Part shown: positions 1 to 14,652 of the stretch, in pieces
Numbering within the stretch: position 1 is the first letter of the stretch
Layout of the letters: each line of letters starts with the position of its first letter
DNA from: Brachyhypopomus gauderio
Taxonomy: Eukaryota; Chordata; Actinopteri; Gymnotiformes; Hypopomidae
NCBI RefSeq assembly: GCF_052324685.1
Contig: NC_135225.1
Coordinates: 10,288,415 to 10,352,414 of the forward strand
Length of the DNA: 64,000 bases
Direction: 5' to 3'
Program-made: the position numbers and the translations under genes
Notes under the pieces: model-generated
Seen by the model: the letters and a program-made list of their open reading frames with translations, nothing else
What the model was told of the DNA's origin: nothing
Database searches by the model: none

Positions 1-658
1 TTGGGACTCGTTTGCCGTCTGTGTTGTCGATATGTGATTGTGCTGACTTCCTATATGGTAGTTTAGTTCGGTGGACTCTATTTCTGAGCAGATATTGTCT
101 CGGCTGTTTGTTGTTTATTAATGTGTTGTATATGTTATGGTTTTGTATGGTGCGTGTCCTGGTCACCCCGGGGTAGGGTTGGTGGCTGTTTGATTTAACA
201 TTTGGGTAGTGGTTATTCTTTTGTTTTGGGTTTTCAGCCTTAGCCAACCTGAAGACAGTGGGGTTTCTCTTTTATGTTTATATATATGTATATTTATATG
301 TATATGTACGTCTATCACCTGTATATATATATATATATATATCACCTGTAACCTACATAAACTCATTTCACTATACGCTATTGGTCGTACGTGATCTGTC
401 ACTAGAGAAGGTTCACCATTATTTCACAGTGTTATGGGCCCAACCTAGACTGGGTCGTAACAATGATCCCAAGCGCACTTGACAGCTGCACAAAAAACAA
501 TAGAACCGTCCCAGTTTATTTTCCAGAGCCAGATTACTTGAACTTGACTTAAACTGAGACTGCCAGGTGATTGATCATTGGGAGTTCTTTTCTAGTCTCT
601 GTCTTGTTTTGTAATGCATCTCTGTGTATTACAAAGTTGCTGTTTGTATGTGTGGTAG
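1..658 (+). other. intron of cpz (3' part), no other gene seen
   Basis: This stretch ends in an AG acceptor at 657-658 immediately before a cpz coding exon, so it is read as the 3' part of an upstream intron. It contains a short TA-rich run near 318-342 and no reading frame that resembles a protein. Whether an additional cpz exon lies in it cannot be excluded, but none was recognised. Confidence 0.6.
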
Positions 659-2393
<1,735 letters not shown>

Positions 2394-2591
2394 GGGCCAC
2401 TTGGTTCTGCTGAAGAGGATCTCGTATCCTAAGCAGTGCCAAACCATCCCAAACACTGCTGATGTTCTGGAATGCTTCTGTTCTGTGTCTCTTGGGTAAT
2501 GCAGGGGCTGCTGCTTTGTCCCTTAGAAATATCTGACGCTTTCTATGTTGGGAGATGGGGCTTGATTTGGGGTTGCAACCTCACAAGCAGT

Positions 2592-2597
2592 AATAAA
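2592..2597 (+). promoter_or_regulatory. candidate cpz polyadenylation signal (AATAAA)
   Basis: This is the first canonical AATAAA after the cpz stop codon, about 200 nt downstream. A second candidate, ATTAAA, lies near 2914. Which of the two is used cannot be told from sequence alone. Confidence 0.4.
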
Positions 2598-2599
2598 CC

Positions 2600-4880
2600 C
2601 CTGATCCTTTTTTTAAAAAAGTAGATATCAAACCCCCTAAAAATGCTATCACAATTATTTTAATACATATGGCAGCTAGGCAGATGTTTTGCTGGAATAA
2701 GAATAAATCAGATATTTGGTAATGAAACAGTGCCATTTTATTAGGGGAATTCAGCCTCTTATGAGCTGTAACACCACATTTGTACTGCAAGAGACCTCTG
2801 GAGAGATCACTTAATACATTGGGTCTGATATCTGTAACTGTGGTCTACATTCACACTGATTTCGGTTCCTGCGGTCCACATAAGGTCTGATCTCTGTGAG
2901 GTTTTGTGCATATTAAAGCATTTTTTTTAAACAAACTGTATACCTGTAAGTAGGAGGAGATCAGTCTGGCCTGAGTGTAACAAACACATCTATTTTAATG
3001 AGTATATGCAAAAAATCATCGTAGCTGTATAGTTTTGTTTCACGATCATTAAAAATATTGCTCTATCCAGTAACTCGTGTACTGTATTTCACGTTAGTCT
3101 GCTTGACGTTCTGTTCATAATATCACCACTAGGTGGCAGCAAAGTTCGCAGAATGAACATGTTCAAGAATGAATTCTAATGGAGACGTACGTTAATGAGA
3201 GCGTTGATTGTTCCGTTAGACCTGAAGTTTATCATCTGCGCTCTCGGTGCTTATAGGGGTTCATTCAATTAAAATTTTTTTTTTTACGATGAAGCGGTAA
3301 GACAATCTACCGCCTCACTGTGACGGTACAGTAATCCATGTAATTAGAACATGAGACCAAGGATCTAACCGTAGGTTATGTAACAATATCACTACCCACG
3401 GATTGAAATTCAAAATTAAATCACAGATCACTTAAAAAAACAGATGTAGAAAATACAAATTCGCGTTTCAAAAGCCAATCAAATAATGTTTATTTTTGTC
3501 TGACAACCCAAGTACTCAAAACAACAAAATATGAGCCGGAGATTGATAATCATCCGGGCACTCTGATAAGGGGTTTTAACACGTCGTAATTGCCTATTGT
3601 ATCATATTTAATGTTTGATTGCAAATTAAAACATGCGGATATGCTTTTGAAAAAATACATAGGACTATATTCTTAGGCTGCTGAAAGTCCCCACGTTCTC
3701 GACAGAAAATGTGTTTCCACCACTTTGATTTATACAGCAAGAAGGCGTAATGTCGGAATCGTCGTTTGCGATTGCTCATTATATCATTATGCTCATTATA
3801 GACATCATCTGAAAATCAAGACTACAGCAAAGCAGCAACATTTGGTGAGTCACAGCGTGTGAATTTGTGGTGATTATTAATAAAATTGTTAGGGGTTGGA
3901 AGTTTTAGGAATAGTCTGAGCTGAACCTTCACCTGGCTGGGCCTGAACTAAATTGAGAACGCACACGTACTCTATGGATCACATAGAAGCACGTGTCCTG
4001 TTCTTAAAGGGCATGTTAATATAAATAGGTCCGTTATCACATGTAATATTTCTAACCTGCTGCCCAGCATGTTGCAATCTGGCAATTAAAAGCAAGATTA
4101 CTCGTGTGCCAGAAGCAAACTATGGCCCTCACGCACACGTTTGGTTTGCCAGACGATTATAAAATTAGAACTGTTAGAAAAGTGTTTAGACCTGGAACCA
4201 GTAATGTATGTAATTAGCAGTTCACTTGGCTTATGTACGTGTTCCTTTATTTGACTTGGAACTAATTTCAGTTAGTTTGGGCTTCTCTGTAAAGCTTCAC
4301 TGTATGCCGTTCTTGCGTGTCTGCAAGCGAAAGCCTGCGTGTTTAAAGCAGACCGCGCACGGTATAGGCCTACAGTCACCCACAGAGGGGCCATTTATCC
4401 TGATATTAGGCGTAAGGACACTCATCATTAATAACCTGTAGGATAAATTGTGTATTCAATCAATCTCTTCCAGTAGAGGAAGAGCACAGGCCACCTTATA
4501 AAAGTAAAGAGGCAGTTCTCAGTTGAATGCCATATGCTTTTTCTATGTATATAGCTGTATACGTTATATGCTTATATGCCTTTTACTTTTATGGTTATAT
4601 ACCTTTCTGCCTAGAACGTCTGAAGCACTACACAGCTCTTAAATGACCTCTGACTGAAAAATCCTGATTCTCTGAAAGCTTTGCACACTTCATTGCAGCA
4701 TTCGAGAGCGTGGCGACACACACACACCAGAGACTTCCACAGCTGTGTGTTCCATGCCTGCCAATTGCAGTCACCACAGTCAGGGCATAGTCAGTGTGCT
4801 ATTGCCCCTCACCACGTTGCTCCTCCATACCTTTCTGCATGGCTTCACCCAGGTCAGCCTCGCTTGATATAAGCATGCTG
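2600..4880. other. intergenic DNA downstream of cpz, no gene seen
   Basis: No reading frame here resembles a known protein and no paired TIRs were noticed. Short ORFs of 60-70 codons are at the level expected by chance. The 3120-3800 interval is AT-rich single-copy-looking sequence. Confidence 0.6.
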
Positions 4881-4996
4881 AGGGTATTGGCTTGCTCACT
4901 GGGGGCTAGGACTCGGCACTTGTAAAGCTGCTTTGTGACAACAACTGTTGTAAAAAGCGCTATATAAATAAAATTTGATTGATTGATTGATTGATT
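4881..4996 (+). mobile_element. 3' tail of an L2-type LINE (or a SINE using that tail), 5'-truncated
   Basis: The segment reads through a 'GCTGCTTTGTGACAACA...' block and 'AAAAGCGCTATATAAATAAA', and ends in a short TTGATTGA-type tandem run (about 4975-4995). This order is characteristic of L2-clade LINE 3' ends scattered through fish genomes. Only about 110 bp is present, so it is a truncated, inactive copy. The family name is from memory of the tail motif. Confidence 0.6.
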
Positions 4997-6538
4997 TTAT
5001 GTGGTGCCTGTTTGTCCCCGCGTAGGTCTGCATGTTCACAGAAGCGGTGTGGCGTGGTGTGGTGGGCGGGGCTTGGATGCCCTTCACGTGAGTGCCGCGT
5101 GAGATCCCAGTGCATCTGTGCGCTCCACATTACACCGTGCACTGGGGGAAGTGTATAATGCACACTGGTGCCATGTTTGCTGCGTGAACATGCTGCCTCG
5201 GTCTCACGCCCATGTCTCACGTTCTCTACTCTCCTCCTTCTCTCCTTCTCCTCTGTCCTTCTCTAAGATGGCTATGATACTGAAGCAAATTCATACGTAT
5301 AGAGATTTCATGAAGTATGCTTTGGTGTGCCCCCTGTCTTTCCATCTCTTTCCGTCTGTCCGCCTCTCTCCCAGTGGTGAGACGTGACCACTGTGGCAGA
5401 CGTAATCTGTTTGCTTTGCGATTATTTTCCATCAGTGGAGACAAATTGATTGGTACAGCAGAACGCAACACTGAGGCTTCAGCGCTCTATGGGCAGCTCG
5501 GAGCAGACAGACCAGAGTTAATATGCTTATTCTGAAGGCTGACAGACAGAACCACTGCTCCTGCCACTTACTCTTGGTCAAACTCCATTCACACTACAGG
5601 ACGACTGTGACGCGTGATGCGAACGTCGGAGAATTTAACCAACCCTGTTGCACGTGTGGGCTGTGGCTGTCCGTGTGGTTCTTGTAAATGTAATGCTGCA
5701 ACTTTCTCAGTTGAAAGCACTGAATAATAGAACACTTCACCCAAAAGTGCTGGTGTGAGTACCACAAGCATTCCAGTACGTGGTAAAACTGGCCATTACT
5801 ACATTGCAGTCGAGATTGGCCACAGTAGCCAGTTTGGGTGTAAAATGTTTTTTTTTTTTATTAGAGTAAAATAGCTAGGAGAACTATATATTGCCATAGA
5901 TATTTCTCAAGATACTCTCTGAGTGAAACATTAGTAGTGGTTTGGGATGGTTTTGTTGACCCCACACCCTTCACTGGGTTTTCCTTACCACATTAGACCA
6001 AAAGAGCACAACCTACTGCATCTGCACATTTTTTGTGGACATTGGTTCCACATGACTTTTTCCCTTTAACAGTGCCCACTACATTTGCATTGTTTCAAAA
6101 AGTGTAGTATGTGTACGTTCTGAGATCCAAGATTCTTTCATGAAATTGAGCATGTGTGATCTGATTTTAGCTTGTTTTAGCTGATTTTGATTCCCTAGAG
6201 GGTCATTGATTTTGTCAGTGTAGTTTGCAGTTTATACGAACAGAACCTTCTCAGCAACACCACAGTTAATCTATCTGCGTATGGGCAAGATGACCGGATA
6301 TAATCTGTAATGGCTCAGTAAGAGCAAACTAAATATATGGAAATGTTCCATGTCTTTTTTAAAAGTACATATTAATCTATATATATTTAAAGAATATATA
6401 ATTTTTACTGAATATGTATTTTCTATACTGTTAACTTCTATTAACACTAATATTGTCTTCTAATTTATGTGTAAAGTGCTGCAATATATATATACACTAA
6501 TGAGTAAAAGTACCATAGGAGATGGTAGTGAAGCAACA

Positions 6539-6540
<2 letters not shown>
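4997..6540. other. intergenic DNA, no gene seen
   Basis: No protein-like ORF, RNA gene or paired repeat was recognised. It is bounded on the right by a long CT microsatellite. Confidence 0.55.

Positions 6541-6626
<86 letters not shown>
6541..6626. repeat. (CT)n microsatellite
   Basis: An essentially uninterrupted CT array of about 85 bp. It generates spurious Ser-Leu and Arg-Glu ORFs on the two strands, which should not be annotated as proteins. Confidence 0.97.
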
Positions 6627-6629
<3 letters not shown>

Positions 6630-7457
6630 GTTCCCCTGTGTGAGCAAAAGTTCAGAGGTCACCAATTACTTGGAGAGGCTGAGAAAGTCGCAGGGGCCTC
6701 CCCCCGGCTGCCGTGTTCAATCAGCGTCTGCCTGGTTGTAGGTAGGCCGTCCCCAGTCCGGTTATGGCTCTGTATGCTAGCCCTGCTGGGTCCGAATTCC
6801 CCTGGTCCTGCACCAGTCATGCACTGGAAACGATTTGTTTTACATAATTTTTTTACTCACCTTTTCAGTGCAGGAAATAAATGTGCTGTGGCCTTCCAAC
6901 AATGACTACGGATCTTAATAATTATCTTGTTAATTCTGGTACCTTTAGCACAGCACTACATTTCCAAAGGAGTAAACATTTCTCCTGTTGAACACTTCAG
7001 GTTGAAGTCGGCAGCTAATTATCAAATCACTTCTGAGCTCATTCGCATGTGTGGAGGAGACCAAAACAGGAAATATCAGCAAGAACACGAGTAATGCTGG
7101 TGGGTTTCAAACCCTGTCTGCTGTAAGCCTGTCTGTTCTTCCATCTGTTGCTGCTTTGTTACTCTGAAGACAGGATTTAGGAATGTCCTAATTGTATACC
7201 ATTAATTGCTGCTCCCTCTCAACCTTTTTTGCTGCCTAAAACTCTTACTATTTCTGGGGGATTAAAAGAGTCCAGGCCACATTTTGTAGAAGGGGAGCTC
7301 AGTGCAGTTTGGGTGCAAATTCAGTTTCAGTGGGACTGATTCATTGTGTTCAGCCAAACCAACATAATTTGCAAAAACAGCACTCGATTTTGTAATAAAG
7401 CTTCAGTGTCATCTTCAATTGAGTCCTGCGGTTCAGTGGCAGCAATTACAGGGGCCT

Positions 7458-7458
<1 letters not shown>

Positions 7459-7489
<31 letters not shown>

Positions 7490-7720
7490 TCTATTTTTAT
7501 TTCTCCACCTCACACACAAGCTCATACTTCGTCATGCACACATTCATTCTCTTCTCTCTGCCTCTCATACTCACATGTACACACTCTCTCTTTCTTTCTC
7601 TCTCTCTCACACACGCACAGTACACACATACTCACTGTCTCCCTCACACGTACACACACACACTCTTTCTCTCAAACACACACACGTACACACACATTCT
7701 CACTCTCTTCCTCTCTGTTA
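7459..7720. repeat. compound CT/CA low-complexity tract
   Basis: Blocks of (CT)n at 7459-7484 and around 7580-7610 are mixed with CA-rich stretches up to about 7700. Overlapping ORFs of 107-135 codons here are translations of the repeat. Confidence 0.9.
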
Positions 7721-10700
7721 CGCAGTGTCAGCAAAGCTTTGAAGCAGAGCTAATGCAGACTGTTCATGCATGCCTCACACACACACAGGGAATTATGTAT
7801 TCCCCTGACACGTCAACTGAGTTCACTGTAGAAAACATTCTACCCAATCACATACATAAGCATGTCCAAAACACACACAACTTTTCAGAAATATGAAAGT
7901 AGAGGAAGATGTCTATAAACACATGCACATGGGTACAGTAGTGCAGGAAAAGAGGCGCTACTGACAAATCCTGTGAGCTTGAACCAAAGTGCATTGTGCC
8001 AGATGGGATCCCTGCTAATCTTTATTAAGTTATTCTAAACACAACTCTCTCTCTTTCTCTCTCTCTCTAGCTAGCCAAGTTTAGCTGCTTATAAAACCTC
8101 ACAAGTGGTCACACAGTCTTGCATCCCAGTGGACATCAGTGGGATTAGTGGAATACCCCTGGTATCTTTTCCTCGTCTGTGGTTTTATTTGGGCAGGACA
8201 ATTGTAGGGCACCTGGCACAAAACTGAACTAATTTGAACCTCTTTATAGCTGATGGTTCAACCAACAGCTTGTTTCCATGACCTTTGACCCGTCTGTTTG
8301 TTGTGATTTCCTTTTTAAAAGCTGTTTTCATTCTATCATTACAGTTTGGATAGGGGTGGTAAGCCACTCCAGGAATCTCACGCTGGATTTGTTGACATTT
8401 GAACGGGTCGAAGCAACTTTGGGGCTCAGAGAGGAGCTCTTAAGGCTCGGTAGAAGCAGGCACTGACCTCAGCAGTGTTTGTGGCTGATCCAGTGGTATT
8501 AGCTGTATCTTTTAGTGTAATTGCTCATAAAGCCATTGTCTTATTCAAACATCTGCCGTAATGTAGTGGAACACATTTTGCGTGCAGATCAATGTTGGGT
8601 TTGTGAAACTGCATAATTTATTTTCCTTCAGAACAAAGCATTCAGACTAGTCTCTCTGATGCGCCAAAGGTTAAAGGTCATCCTGGCCCTGTGCCAAGTG
8701 TGTGAAATGTGACCCAATGTGCCACAGTTTGTCTGTCATTGTGTTCTGTTCCCACTTTATCACTTGCAGACTTCGTGTATCTGGCTTGGTTATTGGCAGA
8801 TACAGAACTGGTTGAGCTGTCAAAAACACCACCGCCAAAAATGCAGTGTGCAAACAGTTAGGAACTGTTACAGTACTGGGAATGTTACCGTGGCAGCACG
8901 AGATGTTTGGTTGGATGTAGTAAATCTGATGCTGGTCGAAGCTGAACAGCTGGTCTACATTTTTTCATTTTGACTTTATTCATAGTCACAAATGGGCCAA
9001 AGCTGAGATCATGTGTGATTTTATCCAAAAGCCATATTTAAAAAAATATTCTGAGCTAAATCATTTAAAATCAAGTCATGCCTTTCTGTAACTGTATAGG
9101 TTTGCTCTGTGTCAGAGCTTCATGGATGTATCCTGTGTTTCAGTAAACTAGAATTGACTTTGCAACATCTCAGTTTTGCACAGGAAGACACTACAGAGCA
9201 GACGCAGTAGAACATCCAGGCAGACGTGAGACAGCTAAAACTGGGTTGTGTTCTTCATGCATGGCTGCCCAGTGTGAGAAAACTCTGGAGGCTCATTCAC
9301 ACCCACGCTGGTTCACGCTACAGCTTTGGCTTGTATTAACAGGAAATATGGACCAAATGTTATTTAATAAATACGTTATCAAATTTAATAAACATAATTT
9401 AAAATTATTCAAGGAAACCCATTTCATTTGTTTTGTATAGTTACCTTTGTTTAGTTGTGTAGTTATCAATTTCCCTGCAAGAACATTGTTGCTTAGAACA
9501 TTTTAACAAAGGTTGCAAGGCCAGACTGTACAACTTTGAGCTCTTTCATGTCTCAAGTCACCATGGAACAAGCCCCTTCTTTTTGTATGAGGCATGGCTG
9601 CATTAAGGCATGTTTGTTTGTCGGTAGAACAGATAGCTGTCAGTGGCTGCTGATGCAGGTCTTTAGGTAAAGTTCAGAAGGACTCGCAGACAAGGAATTA
9701 CCTGCAGTTACTCAAATACACTCAACTGCACAATTTTGAGTCAGACACATTTGACAGCTTAATTTGGAGGGCTGATGACTAAACAAAACATGAATAACAC
9801 CAAGATCAAATGAACCGTTGACTTAATGTAGTCCCATGTGTGGGATCCTGACAGAACCTCTGGTATGTGGAGGGACAGCAGCAGGACAGCACTCACGGTA
9901 AATTTGTTGGTTATCTACAGGACGTTCCTTGATCTGTTCCCAGTAGAATCACAGTTTGAGAGACCAGACCTTTTCTGTGACCCCACGAGCCTTTGGTCCA
10001 GCCAGAGGTTCCAGCCCCTGTTCAGAAGGGTTGAGATGCTGCCTCCCTCTCTTGCCACCCCCACAATGCACTGGGGCAGGGCCGTATGACCTCCCTACTG
10101 CATTCTCTCTGAGTGACACTGAGTCTGAGGAGCGTGTCCTTTATTTATTTACATTTTTCTTTCTCTCACTTGTGCTCTCACTCTTTCACTCTTTTTCTAA
10201 GTGCCTTGAAATGCTCCTCCATTTGGATAAACTGTCTTATATATTTGTGTGTGTGTGTGTGTATAGTCCTGAGCAGTTTGAAGGGAACTAAATGCGATTC
10301 AATTAGATTGTGCCCTCAGGCCTCCAGCGTTCCTGCCTCTCTCCAGCTTTAGGATTTAGCTTACATAACTCTCGGGAACAGTCCATCCATTACTACACAC
10401 GCACTGTTTTAAGTGCTTTTGGCTGCAAAAGAAAAAAAAGATTAAATAATAAAAAGCTCGGAAGTGGGTACATGGCTATAAAATACCCTGGTGGTTATTT
10501 GTATATTTCTTACGTGTGTGTGTGTGTGTATGTGTATACCCTTTTCAGCAAAGATTAAGAGAAGGATTTAGTGTTGTCATCACAAACCTAATGCACAAGT
10601 GCCCTGAGTCAAAAGAGCTATTGACAGAACGGCTTACCTGCTGTTCAGTGAGCAAACCAAATTATTATTTCATTTTCAACACATAAATGGTTTTAGGATA

Positions 10701-11434
10701 TTAGACAGGGTCTGCGCACACACGTGTCTTTACCAGGCCATTGTCTGCACATGAGAGAATAAATGATCCGATGTGTTTTTCAGGAGCAGCACAACGACCT
10801 CCTTTCAGCCCAGCCAAACTAAAGATGCCTGGCAGGTATTTTTACCCTCGTGATCTGTTACCTTAAATCCATGTCATCCCTAGCCATTCAGACGGGCCAG
10901 GCTTTAGTGAAAAGGTGTGTGTGTAAGTCTGTGTGTGTGTGTCTGTGTGCATGAGAACCTGTGTCCACTTCATTTTCCTTTTCCCATAACCTACAAGTGA
11001 AAAACCATTAAAGAGCATTAGAGAATTACAGTTCATGAATGTACAGATAAGTTCTGAGTTCATGACTCGTCATGACTCGTTTCAGCAGTCAGGTCGCCAG
11101 GCCCGTTCTGTGGTCGTCTCTCTGTGCTGTCACTCAGAGTGAAGGCCCTTAAGACACCGGGCCCCACTGTGTGATCTTGGGGATTTAGTTTTTTTGTGTT
11201 TGTTCAATGAAATACATAGTTTAGCATCTAAATTATACTGATGCTTACGTAAACTTAATTTGAATAATTAATAGCTTGCTCCTTAATTTTGCAAGCGTTG
11301 CAATTTTTCAAGTGACTTTTGTTATGAAGTTTGCTCAGGGTGTGTGTGACAATCCACTGAAGCAACCATAGTCCTGTCTTCAGTTCCCTAGCCGCAGTGT
11401 GTCTGAGCTTGTGTTGTCTCTGTCTGTCCCTGAT

Positions 11435-11468
<34 letters not shown>

Positions 11469-13129
11469 CTGAGCAATGTGTTGCCTGCTACGTGGCAGTG
11501 CTGTTCAAGGCGTCCTGCAGCAGAGTGTCCATGCTGCTGTAGACGTTAGCCTCCACGACTGCAGGTCAGAGCCGTACTGTGTGAGCCAAGTCTGGCATAA
11601 GCATGAGAGAGCCAGTGGTTTGGATGCCTTCGTGATCCATGTTTATGATCTTGATATGTGGATTTATCATCTTTCCTTGTGTTTCTGGAGAATTTCTCAT
11701 GGCAAATATTAAGTATGCTTTACAGATGTGTGTGAATCTTTTCCTTTGCCTCATGCCTCCCATGTACATATGGCTTCTCTCTCTTTTCCTCTGTTAATTC
11801 TGCTGCATTTACTGCTGAACCACAAGGGTATGTTGCATGGAAACACTGTTTGGTTATTGCCTGCATGGCCAAATTCCCAGTGTGGAAAGAACAACCAGTA
11901 TTTACAGACAGACTGGATAGAGCTTCACTGATCCCAGGGGAAATTGCCAGTTTCCCTGCAGACAAAAAAAAGAAACACAATTAACACAAAAATTAATTAA
12001 ACACAGACATTTTGTGCATAGAAAACACTGGGGAAGATACCAAATGTTTTGGTTTTAGTGGGAATGCTTAAACCCAAATATGTTCGTACATTCTATTGCC
12101 CTTGGTCACTATATTTGCCCTTTGTATGTACAGATTTATATATACGGATGAAATAGCAAAATGATCGTACCCAAATTTACAGTAATGCATGTTGTTGTAC
12201 TGATGGAATTTACCTACATGCATAGTGTTCCTGATGACCCAGTTTGACAGAGATGCCCAGTTTCAGTGCAGGTCCCCTTGCGAGGCTGTCCAGAGTGTGG
12301 TCAGGCACTCGGCACCGGGGGACCAGAACACGCCGTGCCATCAGTGGGCCCGAGGAGGTGCCCTCTTCTGAGAAGCGTTAGTCTACCGCTCAGCCAGTGC
12401 CTCCGGCTGCTCGGCCAAACAGACATGTCACATCGTTTGCTGTCTGACCCCGCCCCCTCCCTGCCTGCCAACTGCTGAGTGCTTTAAAATGCCGCTCCGT
12501 CTGATCAGGGGGAAAAATGATACACGGGTAATTTTGCAGAGGATTAAGAGCAGCGTGTTTATTGTGAATTGTGCTGTCGTGGTTTCAGTGTTTCGACTTG
12601 CCCGTGACGATCTTCAGTTTGGCAAACCTGTAGAGGTTTCCCATCAGCATTTAGGTTACTAGAAGCTCCAGGATGACTGTGTGCTGAAAGTCCTGAATAT
12701 GTGGTGATATAAAGTCCTGCTACCAGATGCTTCACCTTTAGCAGACACAGTAGTACATTATGTCAAACACACTGCCTAATGCACAGTGTGTTTTGAATGT
12801 ATCTGGTCTCTTAACCTCTTACAAAGTTCATACACTACATTCATCCTCTCCAACACTTATCCCCCGAGCTGAAGAAAGCAGTCATCACCAAACACAGCCC
12901 AGCATGGGTAAGACCTGTCACCCTACCTCCCAGACTACAGAGTCTGATCTCCTGCATGTGACCCATAAGCCTGTGGAGAACCTGGCCATGATGCTTCCCC
13001 GGCCCACACTGACCTAATTACACACCAGTAGGCTCAGCGACAGGGCGGTTCCCACACACAGCTTCTAAAGGTCTCCGAAGGACAATAAGGACAATATATG
13101 AGCTGGACGTCCTTTTGCCTTGTTAGCAA
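7721..13129. other. intergenic DNA, no gene seen
   Basis: Scattered GT/CA microsatellites are present (around 10245-10262, 10510-10530, 10915-10945 and 11436-11460). No exon-like ORF with credible splice sites, no transposase motif and no RNA gene were recognised. Confidence 0.5.
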
Positions 13130-13157
13130 CCCCCCCCCCCCCCCCCCCCCCCCCCCC
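13130..13157. repeat. poly-C tract (28 bp)
   Basis: An uninterrupted run of 28 C. Such tracts are prone to assembly length error; the Pro-rich ORF across it is spurious. Confidence 0.98.
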
Positions 13158-13846
13158 TTATGAACATGACAACAGCTACATGGTGATGCAGTCAGTTCAT
13201 CAGCTACTTCATTTAGCCATGCAGAACCCTGTAGTGTTGGAGTCAGGTGGATGTACGCAGATTGATATGCAGGAGAAAGTGAAAGTGATTGGGCTGGCAG
13301 TGTGGTCTCATCTGAGGACTCGGGTCGTCTCTTTTAAGGGGCAATTCTGTGGCATTTTTCCATGCGATTTATGCCTACGGCATCAAAATATTTTAGATAT
13401 TTCATTGTAAATAGCTTGGAAGTGATGTCATCGACCCCACCCAATTATTGAGCTACCAGCACCATCCTAATGTATTTAACCTGGATGTTTCACACCAGTT
13501 CTCACATGTAGTTTCCAACATCTGTTGTGTGACCCACGTAGTTACCCACAGAGGTTTAAACACCAGGGAATTTCCCACTGTTCTGTTGAACATGAGGCCT
13601 CTCGGATGAGTGGTGAAATTTCTTCAAGATTATACAAGTCTAGACGCCCTACCTTTTGGAGTTTATAATTGCACATGTGCTCAGATGCTCTAAGGCTGTT
13701 TGTAGTGATGTGCTGCAAAGCTGAAAGTCGGGCGACCTTCTACCGTTGGTGGGATTTTTGACGGTCTGTGGAGAGGATGGTGGACACGTACTCCATGTTG
13801 TCTGTCTTCTACTCCAGCATGATATATGGCAGTATAGTGAACCTGC

Positions 13847-14644
13847 ATACCTGTCAAGTTTTGTATTTAAAAATGTGGGACATTTCCCGTATATGACGTC
13901 ATCACCTAATTTACATAATCGGTTATTTGCATATAGCTGCAATCGAGGCTGTAGGAGAGACGAAAACATCTTTGGAGTGGCAAAAAGTGAAGAAAAAACA
14001 CCCCAAATATGTTTTGAACTAATGTTCAAACATATTCTCCAAGTCTCCAAGTCCAAGTCTCCAAGTCTCATATTCTCCAAGTGATTAAACCAGCGAGTTT
14101 TCAATTTTTATTTTTTTTTAAGCATTCATGTGCCGCGCCAAACAGAATTCTGTCACTACCCTCGCGAGAACTGCCACCTGCAGTAGTCTGGGTGGCAGTT
14201 CCACCTGCAGTAGTCTGGGTGGCAGTTCCACCTGCAGTAGTCTGGGTGGCAGTTCCACCTGCAGTAGTCTGGGTGGCAGTTCCACCTGCAGTAGTCTGGG
14301 TGGCAGTTCCACCTGCAGTAGTCTGGGTGGCAGTTCCACCTGCAGTAGTCTGGGTGGCAGTTCCACCTGCAGTAGTCTGGGTGGCAGTTCCACCTGCAGT
14401 AGTCTGGGTGGCAGTTCCACCTGCAGTAGTCTGGGTGGCAGTTCCACCTGCAGTAGTCTGGGTGGCAGTTCTCGCGAGGCTAGTGACAGAATTCTGTTTG
14501 GAACAGCACATGATGAATGCAAAAAAAAAAAAATTGAAAACTGAAAATACGGGAAAAATACAGGAAAAAAAATACGGGATGACGCCGGGACAGAGCGGTA
14601 AAATACGGGACTGTCCCGGCCAAAACGGGACACTTGACAGGTAT
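13847..14644. mobile_element. non-autonomous hAT-like MITE with an internal minisatellite
   Basis: The element is flanked by a perfect 8-bp duplication, GAACCTGC, at 13839-13846 and 14645-14652. It begins ATACCTGTCAAG and ends with the exact reverse complement CTTGACAGGTAT. An 8-bp target duplication with short TIRs points to the hAT superfamily. Subterminal blocks are also inverted: a 'GGGACATTTCCCGTAT' type block on the left and 'ATACGGGACTGTCCCG' on the right. An inner inverted pair (about 14134-14175 and 14473-14504) brackets the minisatellite. It encodes no transposase. Confidence 0.85.
14176..14472. repeat. 27-bp minisatellite, 11 copies, inside the MITE
   Basis: The unit (for example TGCAGTAGTCTGGGTGGCAG followed by TTCCACC) is repeated 11 times with almost no variation. 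Because 27 is divisible by three, every frame that lacks a stop stays open, producing long 9-residue-repeat ORFs on both strands that are not genes. Each junction contains GGTGGcagttCCACC, a small inverted repeat, and the array ends are GCGAGAACTGCCACC and GGTGGCAGTTCTCGC, which are exact inverted repeats. Confidence 0.95.
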
Positions 14645-14652
14645 GAACCTGC

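Noticed and set aside
6465..7896. Ser-Leu, Arg-Glu and Thr-His rich ORFs around the CT and CA tracts
   Set aside because: Pure simple-sequence translations without any exon context.
13130..13157. Pro-rich coding segment at the poly-C run
   Set aside because: A homopolymer artefact; likewise the Gly-rich ORFs at the poly-G run at 42796-42831.
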